64,000 nucleotides of DNA from Bifiguratus adelaidae (GCA_002261195.1 MVBO01000024.1:1-64000); one strand, 5' to 3'; numbered from the stretch's first letter, positions 1-11,012 are shown. Made by a program: numbers and translations. Notes: generated from the sequence alone by a model not told the origin.

Positions 1-428
1 CCCCCCCCATCCCCGCCGACACCGTCGTCAACCCCAATTGTTACTGTACCGAGCATACGTATAATCTGACGGAACATGGCATGAGTCTGGAACAACGGTG
101 TCGATCGGGATCCTTTCGTGCCGCTCTCACCGTCACGATGGGTGCTCATACCTTGACCCAGTCCTCGCCGGCGGGGACGTGGGGTATCGCCCTGATGAAC
201 CCAGCGATTAGTGAACCGAACCATGTGGTCGTCTGGTTGAATGGCGAGGGTACGCAACCCTATTCCTCGGCATTGGTGACGTCCCAATGCATGGATCGAC
301 TGTCCATTATCGCTCGGGACCGCGAATTGCATCCAGCAACGGTGGGGACGCTCATGGACAAGGCTATGATGATAGGCATTGATATACGACGACTCCGAGT
401 GCGTATGGTGCCTCAGAGTCATTGTTGA
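1..428 (+). CDS. Lipocalin-like protein, 3' part (5' end outside window)
   Basis: The frame is open from the left edge to the TGA at 426-428, about 141 residues, so the start lies outside the window. The visible part follows the second half of an ApoD/Blc-type lipocalin. A Cys-containing strand (NCYCTEHTYNL) leads to an N-x-C-like strand (LEQRCRSGSF). The typical ending then follows: a strand (YSSALVTSQC), a 'LSIIARD' strand in the place of the family's W-I-L-S-R, and a closing helix ending in GIDIRRLRV. Lipocalins bind small hydrophobic ligands and are often secreted or membrane-anchored. The ligand cannot be told. It ends 53 bp from the convergent permease gene. The fold call rests on pattern similarity only. 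Confidence 0.55.
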   Translation, partial: PPIPADTVVNPNCYCTEHTYNLTEHGMSLEQRCRSGSFRAALTVTMGAHTLTQSSPAGTWGIALMNPAISEPNHVVVWLNGEGTQPYSSALVTSQCMDRLSIIARDRELHPATVGTLMDKAMMIGIDIRRLRVRMVPQSHC

Positions 429-481
429 TTTGCCTATAGGGGGTATACTACACGATTATTGTATATCACTAGTAGGCTAAA

Positions 482-2038
482 TTATATGAACCAAAAGAAG
501 GCACGCTTCAATCGTGCCAAATATCCAGTACCCTGTGGCTTTTCCTCTTCCTCTTGGACCCATCGTCCCGAATCGAAATCCATGTCCTCGTAGGGCGTCG
601 CCTTGGTACGCTTGACGAGCTTCCATGCAGCGAACATTAGAAAGAAGACGGGGATTTCAACGTAGTAGCTGACGAAATCGATGGCTTGGAACCCACCCTT
701 GAACGAGCTCCAGCCTTGGATGAGGACGATGAATATGTTGAATCCGGCAACGACCAGAGGACCGACCGGCCATATCTTGGCATTGAAGGGGAGATCGGAA
801 GGTGAGCGGCCTTGAAGACGCCAGCCACGACCAAACCGATAACTGGTGATGCCAATGATAATCCATGAAATCTGGTTGGAGACACCGACAATGTTTTGTA
901 GCCACGTCCACAGTTGACCGGCACCGATAAAGGAAGAGCCAAAGCAAAGGAGGGAGATGACGGAGGTAGCGAGGGTGGAATAGAGGGGTATACCGTTGGG
1001 CATGGTGCGCTCAAAGAATTTGGGCGCTTGTCCTTGTTCAGCAAGAGACTGCAAAAGACGTGTGCCGGCGTACAAGGCGTGGTTGCCGGCACTGAGGACC
1101 GAGGTGAGAACGACGGCATTCATGAAACTGGCGGCTACACTCCATCCAGCATCTTGAAACACCAGGGTAAACGGACTGGTCTTTGCGTTCTTGTCGTTGA
1201 GTCCGGGAGTGGTATAAGGCACGTTGATGCCAACGATGAGAATCGATAGAATATAAAAGAGCATGATACGCCAAAAGAAGCTTCGAATGATCTTGGGTGT
1301 CTGGGAGGGGGTCTTGAGTTCTCCCGAGGTGATCGTTATGGATTCGGTTCCACCATAAGCAAACGCGGCGGTGACAAACACAGAGGCAAATCCACCAATG
1401 CCATTGACAAACGGCGCTCCGGGCAAATGCCAGTAATCGAAGCCACGGTAAGTGTGCTCGGGATTGACACCGCAATTGGTCACGATACCCACGATGATGA
1501 ACATGATAATCGTCAACACCTTGAGAAGCGAGAGCCAGTACTCGAGTTCACCGTAAGCTCGAACGTGAATGAGATTGACAGCCAGCAAAAAGGCCAAAAA
1601 GATGAGCGAAACGATCCATGAGGGAAAGTCGGTCCAATAGGCAAGTATGAGTTGAGCTGCCGTCAGATCCGACGCCACCGACACGGCATCATTGAACCAG
1701 TAATTCCACTGTAGCGCAAAGCCGATAGCCGGATCCCAGAACCGAGTAGCGTAAACGTTGAAACTTCCCGCAATAGGATAGAGGGTACTCATTTCACCGA
1801 GCGCCAGCATGGTGAGATAGACAGAAGCACCCACGATAGCATAGGCAATCAGCATACTCGCTGGACCAGCCATAGCCAACGATTTGCCTGTACCGAGAAA
1901 GAGACCCGTACCTATCGTTCCACCAATAGCAATCATTTGCACTTGACGTGATGATAGAGCACGCTTCAGTCCCCGGGCTGGCGCTTTCTCCAGATCTTCT
2001 GGTAATTTTGACTCCATATCCACCTGTGGCTTGTCCAT
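482..2038 (-). CDS. Amino-acid permease (YAT/APC family)
   Basis: A single-exon gene of 518 residues. The ATG at 2038 sits in a GCCATGG context. An upstream in-frame ATG at 2128 would add 30 residues that do not fit the family, so the shorter form is preferred. The protein has the hallmarks of fungal plasma-membrane amino-acid/H+ symporters: an acidic cytosolic N-terminus, the first-helix motif IAIGGTIGTGLFLGTGK, about twelve hydrophobic helices, a conserved SAGNHALYAGTR loop in the middle, and a short cytosolic tail rich in Glu. The length is usual for the family, although many yeast members have longer N-termini. Substrate range cannot be read from sequence; general or basic/aromatic amino-acid uptake is possible. 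The gene is convergent with the lipocalin-like gene and divergent from SSADH. Confidence 0.93.
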   Translation of the reverse strand: MDKPQVDMESKLPEDLEKAPARGLKRALSSRQVQMIAIGGTIGTGLFLGTGKSLAMAGPASMLIAYAIVGASVYLTMLALGEMSTLYPIAGSFNVYATRFWDPAIGFALQWNYWFNDAVSVASDLTAAQLILAYWTDFPSWIVSLIFLAFLLAVNLIHVRAYGELEYWLSLLKVLTIIMFIIVGIVTNCGVNPEHTYRGFDYWHLPGAPFVNGIGGFASVFVTAAFAYGGTESITITSGELKTPSQTPKIIRSFFWRIMLFYILSILIVGINVPYTTPGLNDKNAKTSPFTLVFQDAGWSVAASFMNAVVLTSVLSAGNHALYAGTRLLQSLAEQGQAPKFFERTMPNGIPLYSTLATSVISLLCFGSSFIGAGQLWTWLQNIVGVSNQISWIIIGITSYRFGRGWRLQGRSPSDLPFNAKIWPVGPLVVAGFNIFIVLIQGWSSFKGGFQAIDFVSYYVEIPVFFLMFAAWKLVKRTKATPYEDMDFDSGRWVQEEEEKPQGTGYLARLKRAFFWFI

Positions 2039-2203
2039 GGCGAATAGAAGGGAAGGAGCGAGAGAGAGTATAGGATGTTGGATTACACTCATCCAATATA
2101 AGCAAAAAATCACGCCATCGCACATCAATCGAAATTTGAGACCGTTTTACGAGTGCTGATGGGATGGTGTGAGGTGAAAACGATGAAAGTTGGGTATGGT
2201 GTG

Positions 2204-2210
2204 TATATAA
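2204..2210 (-). promoter_or_regulatory. TATA-like element upstream of the permease
   Basis: TATATAA lies about 165 bp before the permease ATG (motif near-palindromic). The distance would allow a 5' UTR of about 130 nt. Weak evidence. Confidence 0.35.
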
Positions 2211-3201
2211 CCCCCTAAGGTATGGTGTGTTGGACCCCGGGAAAGTGGGCGTGGGACAGGATGAAGAACTTGGGTAGGTGGCGTCCGAATAGGAGATCTG
2301 GTGCCATAAATGGAAATGGCTCGCCAACAGACTGTTTCTCACTCCCGTGTGGAAACACTATTCGATGAACAGAACGGTTTGATAGTGCCTCTGAGCAAGC
2401 TTAGAGTAGTGAGTGCTTTCTGCTTGTCTTTTGGATGATTATCTTCGTGATCTTGTAGATGTCTTTTTGAATACTGGAGTGACTTGACAGGTCGATCATC
2501 GTGAGAATACACGGTTGCACACCCTCCGCGAGTACATTTTGGCTTGGAGGAAATAAAAAACAACGCTCGAACGCAACCAAGCCTTGATCGAGTATTGTAT
2601 ATGGCCTGATTCCTGCAACAGTTGAGGAAAGTCGCTTGATGGCTCAATTCTATTGCCGATGGTTCACATGGACATATGACCTGAGCCATTGCAAGAGGTA
2701 GATGTATGATTCCTCGCGCCCCTCTATATAGAGCAGTCGAGGCAAAGGTGACATGCTCGGCCTATTCCGCATGCCGGCATCGTAACCCTGTACATCAATT
2801 ACCGTCTCTCAATTTTGTCCCATGATGCCTACTTGCTGCCTTTGACCTAGTTGCAAGGTCCAAGCACTGCCCTTCGGTTGTTCGTGTTATATAAACCATC
2901 AAAGACTAAAATCACGGCGTACAAGTTTCTTCCGAAATGCTTGCGCGATATATTTCGCAATCCATTCATTATCTCGTCGTTTTCAATGGTTGGCTGGACG
3001 ACATTTCAAGATACGACCAAGCATATTCCTCAGCCTACGTGCGCTCCACTCGTTTCCCTCCATCTCGCCCTCACTAAGCGCATGATATATCTGCGTGAAG
3101 CATAAAGCCGCAGTCAGCGTTCACATCCGCTTACCAGTGTCGAACAAGCAGTCACTCATTACTTCAAATTGCCTCATTTCGCACCCTCTCGCCAATCTGC
3201 T

Positions 3202-3207
3202 TATATA
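3202..3207 (+). promoter_or_regulatory. TATA box of the SSADH gene
   Basis: TATATA lies 33-38 bp before the ATG at 3240, followed by a pyrimidine-rich stretch up to the ATG. This suggests a very short 5' leader. Confidence 0.45.
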
Positions 3208-3239
3208 CCTCACTTTGGCGCACCTTCTTTATCTTTTCC

Positions 3240-4873
3240 ATGGCTGCACTCGGCTACTTACGCACACCATACATTGTTCGGTGCCTATCGCGACATTCTA
3301 GACAGGTCGTGAGACCTGTGGTGCTCAAGACATGGCAAGTTCAAGGTATGGCCACTCATGCCTCGGTGGATGATATCAAGGTGAGTCTCCGGACTTGCGC
3401 GAAACGTCAACTGATGCTTTACAGCTCAAAGATCCTTCTCTGTTCAAACAAGAGGCTTTTGTGAATGACAAGTGGACGAGCGGATCGGCTCAAGAACGAT
3501 TTGATGTATACGATCCCGCTACGGGTAAGGTGATTGGTACCTGCCCCGACATGAGTGCGCAAGACACGCGGAACGCCATCGAAGTCGCTGAAAAAGCATT
3601 TCACTCATGGGCAACTCAATCGGCAAAATCTCGGCACGACATTATGAAAAAGTGGTATGATTTGATGATGGAGAATCAAGAGGATCTTGGCAAGATTTTG
3701 ACATGGGAAAACGGCAAGACCTTCACCGAAGCCAAGGGAGAAATAGCATACGGTGCTAGCTTCATAGAGTGGTTCGCTGAGGAGGCTGTGCGGACCTACG
3801 GGGACATCATTCCATCACCGACTCCCGGCAATCGCTTCCTCACCATCAAGCAACCCGTCGGTGTCTGCGGCATTATTACACCCTGGAACTTTCCCAATGC
3901 CATGATTACACGGAAGGTTGGCGCAGCCTTGGCGGCCGGATGCACCGTCGTTGTCAAGCCAGGCTCCGAGACTCCATTTTCGGCCCTCGCCATAGCCGAA
4001 CTCGGACTTCGGGCTGGCATCCCTCCCGGAGTTCTCAATGTCGTCACCAGCCACAAGCACATGAAGGACGTTGGAGAAGAGCTCACGACGAATCCCCTTG
4101 TCAAGAAGATTTCCTTCACTGGGTCCACACCCGTGGGCAAACTCTTGATGAGGCAATCGTCATCCACACTGAAAAAGATGTCTTTGGAGTTGGGCGGCAA
4201 TGCGCCATTCATCATTTTCGACGACGCCGATGTGGATTCAGCCGTGGAAGGTGCCATCATGTCCAAATTCAGAGGCACCGGACAGACATGCGTGTGCGCC
4301 AACCGCATCTATGTACAAAAAGGTATTTATGACGAATTCGCTTCCAAAGTCGCCGCAAAGGTGGAGAAATTCAAGGCTGGCAATGGTTTTGACCCCGCTA
4401 CAACTCACGGACCTCTGATTCACGAGAAGGCAGTCGAGAAGGTACAACGCCATGTGGACGATGCCGTTAAGCAAGGCGCACAAGTACTCGCGGGAGGAAA
4501 GCACCTCGGAGGCAACTTTTATCAACCTACTGTTCTGGGCGGGATGACAGGCGACATGATTCTCTCTTCAGAAGAAACCTTTGGCCCTGTGGCTGGCTTG
4601 TTCCCCTTCTCTACGGAGGATGAAGTCATCCAATTGGCCAACAACACCCCATTCGGTCTCGCAGCCTACTTTTACTCGCGAGATATTGGACGGTGCTTTA
4701 GAGTTGCAGAGCGACTAGACACCGGTATGGTCGGTGTCAATTCACCCATGGTCAGCAGTCCCTATGCTCCATTTGGAGGTGTCAAGGAGAGCGGTATGGG
4801 AAGAGAGGGAAGCAAGTACGGTATACAAGATTACATGAATGTGAAGTTTATCAATCTCGGGAACCTTCAATAA
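3240..4873 (+). CDS. UGA2: Succinate-semialdehyde dehydrogenase, mitochondrial
   Basis: Two exons, 3240-3380 and 3425-4873, with a 44-nt GTGAGT...ACAG intron that keeps phase 0. The product has 529 residues. Exon 1 encodes a basic presequence without acidic residues (starts MAALGYLRTPYIVRCLSR), which suggests mitochondrial import. The ALDH5 signature is clear: the FRGTGQTCVCAN block holds the catalytic Cys at about residue 336 plus the second Cys two positions later that is typical of SSADH. The general-base Glu in SLELGGN is near residue 302. The NAD(P)-binding residues ITPWNFP and FTGSTPVGK are present. The enzyme oxidises succinate semialdehyde to succinate, the last step of the GABA shunt. 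It lies next to a gene-poor region on its 3' side. Confidence 0.93.
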
Positions 4874-5840
4874 AACTGAGAGTTTCCGTAGCAGTTCAAT
4901 GTGAGAAGCACTTGACGAAGCTGAGTTACCATCCGTTGCTTCCACAAAACCAGCGAATTTCCAAATGCGTAAGCGACTCTTGTATCCCATCTATTGTTCT
5001 TCATATTGACCTACGACTGACTACATTCGCTCAATACACTCACTTCTTGAGAGAGCAATGACTAGGCTATCGTCAGCTTTTGCAACATGAATGTCTTGTC
5101 TTTCTTTCCATCGTCTGACTGTTTCAACGTAATTGATCTTGACCATGGTTCTGTTGTTGTTTGCCGGTTGGCTTTGCCAGGGGAATGGAATCTTTGGCCG
5201 TAAAGCCGTGAGTTGATTTCAAATGTCAAATCGAAAGGCACCCATCAGCGATAAGGACAGGTCCAGGGCAGGTCACAGGGTTAGCTTACGCCTCGTCATC
5301 GACATGCAAGTTTTCTGATTTGAAGGATGCCTCCCCCGAGACTGCCTTCGGTTCTTTCTCTTCCTTTCACCTCTTACGTCCTGTTCTCGCGACGCTTATC
5401 ATTCTTAAGAGAATGAGCCGCCAATTACAGTTGTGGCTGGGAAACCTACCCAGCCCATGATTGGCGACGAAGGGATCGATTCGCTTAATCGGCCAAAAAG
5501 CCGAGTACCAAGCAACACCGGAGGACCTCGTTAACGTTGGTCTCGTCACACGCCATAAACGTATGTTGGGCGAAGATCCATCTTTGTGCAGGGCAAGACG
5601 ACGAGTATGTCAACTTTCCGATTCTGAATAACATCAACACAGACTTCTTTGCAGAGTTCTTTTGACCATTAACACGTGGAAAGGCACTCGGAGTCAAAAG
5701 TCCCAGCAATATCGACGGTTCATCCGGAGGCATTTGCCAAACTATCGTAATCGTACGGGATATCCCCCCAATATACAGAAGCAGAGGCAGTCAATTTCGG
5801 CGATTCATCAACCGGTTACTGAACATTCGGGAACATCACG
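4874..5840. other. Gene-poor region upstream of the nuclease fossil
   Basis: No supported gene. Short frames on both strands are interrupted and unlike any family I know. From about 5650 on, the plus strand may hold the badly decayed N-terminal part of the TnpB/Fanzor-like fossil that becomes recognisable at 5841, but I cannot align it with confidence. Confidence 0.5.
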
Positions 5841-6775
5841 GAACAATATTGGCATCCAACTCTCAAATACCTTGCCGAGAGTATAGGGCGTTGCGTCATG
5901 GTGGATCCTGGGGGAAGGGACCTCATTTTCTGTATGCCGAAAATAGCGAGGCAGGCTTACCAAACACTTTTCGCAATACATCTTGCTGATTAGAAAAAAA
6001 GACGAACCGCAATTGCTACCGTGATATCAGAGAGAAGTCCATGTCTCAAAATGTTTGGCAAGCGGAACAAGGACTCAATGAAGTCAGCCGGCATGGGGTG
6101 GACCCAGCTCTCTACCGCCCAGTATCGCCAAACCTGGAGCGAGGTGGCACCATCATGTTTGCTCACTAACAAGATAGCGGCATGATGCGACGCCCCACAA
6201 ATCGCGGGACCACTTGGTTCGAAATCTTTCGGAACCTCCACCTTTCAGCATATGTCCGACAACAGAAGGCGGAAAAAAGCGCCTACAAAAGGTCTCAAGG
6301 AACATTCCCGAAATCGTTGCATCCTGGTGATAAGTGAATCCGACGACATGTCCACTGAATTGCTCCTATTCCACGACCAGCTCACCTTTTTATTGAGACT
6401 GGTCAGCGCCGGGCTAACGCTAGCATGGATCTGCCAAGGCAATAGCTTCCGGGAACTGTTCGAAATGGAAGGATACGATGTCTTGCTCTTGGATGAACGC
6501 AAGACGTCGTCCCGTTACCCCTCCTGTGTCACTGGTCCGTGGAAAGGTTCAAGGAGCGGCAAAGCCCCGTACGCGGCGACTTCAAGGTGCTATGGTCCAT
6601 GTGCATGGTCTCCTCGGGTGCACAAATTCAAACTGTCATCAATGTCGTCCCTCGATTTTCAATCGGGACACCATGGAAGTGTTAATGCCAGCCGTATTAT
6701 CGTACGTCAGAGGAAACCTGGAACCCGACCGCCGTATCAAGGATGCAGCAACAAAACGAAGAGGAGAAGAACTAA
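5841..6775 (+). pseudogene. Decayed TnpB/Fanzor-like RNA-guided nuclease
   Basis: Fragments of one protein appear in order on the plus strand but in three different frames. (1) The RuvC-I region, GRCVMVDPGGRDLIFCM, has the DPG at 5904-5912. (2) A helical segment, FRNLHLSAYVRQQKAEKS, starts near 6227. (3) SFRELFEMEGYDVLLLDERK is followed by TSSRYPSC, the strand and first knuckle of the zinc ribbon with the RuvC-II-like acidic strand, from 6443. (4) HGLLGCTNSNC and then FNRDTMEVLM hold the second knuckle and the R-D motif of RuvC-III, near 6661. This order is that of TnpB/OrfB and eukaryotic Fanzor proteins carried by transposons. The frame is lost at least twice and stops intervene, so the gene is dead. 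No terminal inverted repeats or transposase partner were found. Expected full length would be several hundred residues; the N-terminal wedge/REC part is not recognisable. Confidence 0.62.
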
Positions 6776-7446
6776 GGCGAGGATGAAGAGGAGGCTGCGG
6801 AGCATTAAACTGTCAAATCCATGTCGCATAACACAACTGTCATCTTTCCAATATACCCGGCTTCGCAATTCCATTGTACTTCGCCACATCGTTGTGTCAT
6901 TGGTGAAAACAGTGATTATTTCGAGGTGGGCGAGGGTGCCTATGTTGATAACCCCGGCTTTAGCTCAGAGCAGGATTCAGCTCACGGTGTTCGGCGCTGC
7001 CAGTGCACATGGTGTCTCGGACGAAACGAGATCTATTTGCTCTCGTACGCAATAGGGCATGCTTGCGCACTCAGGAACAGACTCATGGACACCTTCCATC
7101 TCTGGATATACTCGCACGAAATTACCTCATGGCAATGACAAGGAAGAGTTCGCTACGTGTTTCGCGTCTACGCAACTCTAATTTGCCCTTAAATGGGTTA
7201 AAGGCTTGAGTAGTCGAATTGATAGGAAACGAAACACAGCATGCACACTATGAGTCTATGCAAGTGAGTTCACAATTTAGAATAGTGTTGAGGCATGCGC
7301 ACGGTCGAAGGAACGCGAACACCCGCGTATTGTGAAGGTCTACAAGCGCTGCCTGAAACTGTCACATGCAAAAATAGACTTTACGTAAACGGTTATTGAT
7401 CAGGAAGAACCCCACGGGGTGGTCTGGGTTGTCTCTTGTTCTTGCG
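6776..7446. other. Spacer between nuclease fossil and carnitine acetyltransferase
   Basis: About 670 bp with no supported gene. Short frames (for example 6821-7138 plus) have no recognisable domain. The 5' signals of the carnitine acetyltransferase gene must lie in the last few hundred bases, but no clear TATA box is seen. Confidence 0.5.
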
Positions 7447-9504
7447 ATGATGTCACGGACCATTTTGCATACTAGCGCTTTGCTCAAAGGCAGTACTCGT
7501 CAATCTGCACGTCAGGTAAGAAAGGAGAAGGCATATATGCTTTAGTTGACGTGATGGCCAGGGCTACTTGCTCAAGGCGCGATCGGCGTTCTCGACCACG
7601 GCCTCGCGCTATGCTGCACCTCAGCCCACTATCAAAGCGGATCCCAATGCGCCACCTATGCTCCGTTATCAAAAGAACCTTCCGCGACTTCCTGTTCCGG
7701 CTCTTTCGGCAACTTTGACCAAGTATCTGAAGACGGTGAAACCACTTCTTTCCGAGCAAGAGTACAATGAGACGGAGAAGTGCGTGGAAGAGTTCAGGGC
7801 GCCTGGTGGACCCGGTGAATTGCTTCAAAAGCGACTTGAAGCGCGCGCGGCTGATCCCAACTGTGTTAACTGGCTTGAGGAATGGTGGAACGATGGTGCC
7901 TATATGGCCTATCGTGATCCCGTTGTTGTCTATGTCAGTTACTTCTTTGCCTACAAGGATGACAAGTCTCGAAAGGCTCCTGCCAAGCGTGCGGCTAGCG
8001 TCGTCTCTGCTGCCTTGCAGTTCCGTGACCAAGTGGTCAAGTAAGTTTCCACTTTTTGACTTGATGGTTTCCTTCATTTTGACTTGCGACTAGCGGTACC
8101 TTGGAGCCTGAATATGCAAAGAACGAGCCTTTGTGCATGGATTCTTACAAGTGGATGTTTAATGCTGTTCGTCTCCCCAAGTCGACTTCCGACGTCAGTG
8201 AGGTCCATGATCCCCACAAAAATCAGCATATTGTTGTCATTCGCAACAACGGCTTTTATGTCCTAGATACGGTAGTTGATGGCAAGCGCTTGAGCCTCAG
8301 CGAACTCGAAATTCAATTGCAAAAGGTCATTGATCAAGCTGGTACCAAGATTGAGCCTGCTATCGGTGTCTTGACCGCTGATAACCGTGATATTTGGACT
8401 AAGAACCGTGAAGTTCTTCTCTCTGCGTCCAGCAAGAACCGGTCTCTCATGGACAAGATTGATTCGGCGGCTTTTGTGCTCTGCATGGACAACACCACAC
8501 CCGTCACCCGTGAAGAGGTATCCCGTGCTTGCTGGCACGGTGATGGCCGGAACCGATTCTTTGATAAGCCTCTGCAATTCATCGTGTTTGACAACGGCAA
8601 GGCTGGTTTCAACGGTGAGCACTCTATGATGGATGGAACTGCCACTTCTCGCTTGAATGACTATGTCTGCTCCGTCATTGCCAAGAACAAGTTTGACAAC
8701 GACACCGCAGAGGTTCGATCCAGCTTGGAGCAACCCCAGAAGCTTGATTTTGAAATCAATGATACCCTCAAGGACGCCATCAAGTCCGCAGAGCAAAGCT
8801 TTGAAGATCTTATCGGCAAGCATGATCTCCGTGTCCTAGCCTACAACGCGTACGGCAAGCAATTGATCAAGAAGTTCAAGACTTCCCCAGATGCTTATGC
8901 GCAGATGGTGATCCAACTAGCTTATTACAAGATGTTTGGTGTCTCACGACCGACCTATGAGTCTGGCCAAACTCGTAAATATCAACACGGTCGCACGGAA
9001 ACCTGTCGCACCGTTTCTGAAGACAGCGTCGCCTTTGTTAAGACCATGGAAGACCATCAAGCATCCGTCCAGGACAAGATTGCTGCTTTCCGCAAGGCTG
9101 TTGCGAGCCATAGCAAGTATATGGTAGAGGCTTGTGACGGTCACGGCGTTGACCGCCACCTTTTTGGCCTCAAGAATGCCCTCCAACCATCCGAGACCAA
9201 GCCGTCTATCTTCAATGATCCTGCATACTCATACTCGTCTCACTGGTTCATCTCGTCATCTCAATTGACATCTGAACATTACGATGGCTATGGTTGGGGC
9301 GAAGTTGTGCCTGATGGCTTTGGTATCGCATACATGATCAAGAACAACTCGCTGCACTTTAACGTCGCTTCTATCAAAGACTTGACCATTGACGGCAAGC
9401 AATGCAAGAACGGTACGGAGCGGATGAAGGCTTACCTTGAAGAAGCTGCCGACGAGCTACGAGCGGTCCTCGAGACGGAGGTCGCTGTAGAATCAAAACT
9501 CTAA
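7447..9504 (+). CDS. CAT2: Carnitine O-acetyltransferase, mitochondrial/peroxisomal
   Basis: Three exons: 7447-7515, 7562-8040 and 8094-9504, giving 652 residues. Two adjacent ATGs (7447, 7450) open a basic, Ser/Thr-rich presequence (MMSRTILHTSALLKGSTRQS) that continues into exon 2 (ARSAFSTTASRYAA), typical of mitochondrial import. The choline/carnitine acyltransferase domain begins at PMLRYQKNLPRLPVP. The catalytic His is about residue 359 in NGEHSMMDG. The carnitine-contact SSQLTSEHYDGYGWGE follows, then GFGIAYMIKNNSLHFNV. The last three residues are SKL, a canonical type-1 peroxisomal signal, so one gene may supply both organelles. The enzyme exchanges acetyl groups between CoA and carnitine, allowing acetyl units from fatty-acid oxidation to enter mitochondria. 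The stop lies only 35 bp from the convergent MMAA stop. Confidence 0.95.
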
Positions 9505-9539
9505 GTGTAGAATGTAGACATAGAGGAAAGAGAATAGAT

Positions 9540-10966
9540 CTATTCCATCGTTGTTGCCTTTACAAATTCATCCACCACACGATCTGCAGCCTGTCCTGAA
9601 TTCATGGTCCCTTCGTATACCCGCTTCTCCATCAATTCCACCGTCTTTTTCACGCTGTCATCCCTGTTTAGTCTATCCAGCAACTCGTTCGTAATCTGCC
9701 GCCACATCCACAGCTTGCGCTGTGAGCCGCGCTTTGAGGCAATGTGTCCCGCATTCTAGCACGACCAAAAGTGAGTGACGATGATCTTCTACAGCGCTTG
9801 ATCTGCACACTTACCCTCATTACATCAAAATATTCCGTCATGGTCTCCCACGCCTTGTCGATGCCCAGTTCTTCCTTGGCCGATACCCTTATCACCTTGC
9901 TCCGCCATCCCTCATACGCAGGTTGTAAAAATTTGAGCGCGCTGGTATACTCTAATGTAGCCGCCCTCGCGGAACTCATCAAATCACCATCGGCCTTATT
10001 GACAATCACCAAATCCGCCAGTTCCACAATGCCCTTTTTGAGGCCTTGTAGCTCGTCGCCGCCTGCTGGCGGCACGAGGAGTACAAACATGTCGACCATT
10101 TCCGATACCATCGTCTCGGATTGTCCGACACCTACTGTTTCTACCAAAGTTACATCGTAACCAGATGCTGCAAGTCAAGGTGAATAAGCGCGGGGTAGAT
10201 CAACCAGAGCAAGAAGCGTTCACCTTCGCATAGTATAATGGCTTCATTGGTATTTCGTGCTACCTACGATTGATTCAGTACCCCAAGCATACACATTCAC
10301 CTCACACACACCCCTCCCAAGGTCCCTCGACTAGGTGTCGGTCTAACGTAAGCGTGGTCTTGTCGTGATAAATACGTCATACGCGTCTTGTCACCAAGAA
10401 TAGATCCACCCGTGCGACTTGATGACGGATCCACCGCCTAAGCTGCATGAGTCCATGATTCGCTTGGGGTGGACAAGACGTACCAAAACAGCCACCCTAT
10501 GGCCTTGCTGAAGCAAATACATGCCAAATGCTTCAATAAATGTCGATTTACCCACACCTGGAGATCCCGACAAGCCAATGCGAAATGTTGGCTTTCCTTG
10601 CACCGTTTTCTGCTCGGTATTCATTTGTCGTTGACGCGCTAATATCAAGGAAAGCAAGGCTTCCGATTGTTCACGATGGTCTTTTCTAGACGACTCGACT
10701 GTAAATAGGTCAGCCAAAGGTCAACAAGCCATCAATATACCTACCGAGGGTAATAGCCCTAGATAGAGCGTACCGGTCGCCATGAACAAGCTTCTCGTAG
10801 AGTTCTTGGACCGTGGGACTAGTTTTCTTTGCTTGTGGTCGAACGGCCACCTACTCCTGTGAGCTTCACTCGCAATGACCCAACACCTTACCGAATGAAT
10901 ACAGCGGCACTGCACTAATGGTATCTGTAGTCGAAACTGGGCTAATGTCAAGCATTGCAGACCCAT
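9540..10966 (-). CDS. MMAA: Methylmalonyl-CoA mutase chaperone GTPase (MMAA/MeaB)
   Basis: Seven exons read on the minus strand: 10966-10892, 10850-10745, 10698-10484, 10437-10312, 10263-10224, 10167-9815, 9755-9540. All introns are 41-59 nt and in phase; the product has 376 residues. The short first exon encodes a Cys/Leu/Arg-rich presequence ([14 protein letters not shown]...) that suggests mitochondrial import. G1/Walker A is GSPGVGKST at about 105-113. The [20 protein letters not shown] block, [28 protein letters not shown] (G4) and the C-terminal QRKLWMWRQ helix then follow as in MeaB/MMAA. The family loads and protects adenosylcobalamin on methylmalonyl-CoA mutase. Its presence implies a B12-dependent propionate route, absent from most Dikarya. 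It starts 46 bp from the divergent aldehyde dehydrogenase ATG. Confidence 0.92.
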
Positions 10967-11012
10967 TAGAACATTTGCTTACCATGAACAAGCGAGAGCC
11001 GTTGCACCCGAA

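Larger units (their letters stand above)
2039..3239. other. Divergent intergenic region, no supported gene
   Basis: This 1.2 kb spacer separates the divergent permease and SSADH starts. Short open frames here (for example 2339-2689 minus, 2851-3105 plus) show no family resemblance, are not conserved-looking in composition and are best read as chance. Several TATA-like runs occur, at about 2204, 2724, 2888 and 3202. Nothing else is recognised. Confidence 0.6.

Noticed and set aside
2339-2689. 116-codon open frame on the minus strand
   Set aside because: No domain, no promoter signal and no splice continuity; lies in the permease upstream region and looks like chance.
6252-7055. 267-codon open frame read as one intact protein
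   Set aside because: Only a middle segment resembles anything (the nuclease fossil); before and after it the frame departs from the motif order, so it is not a real gene.
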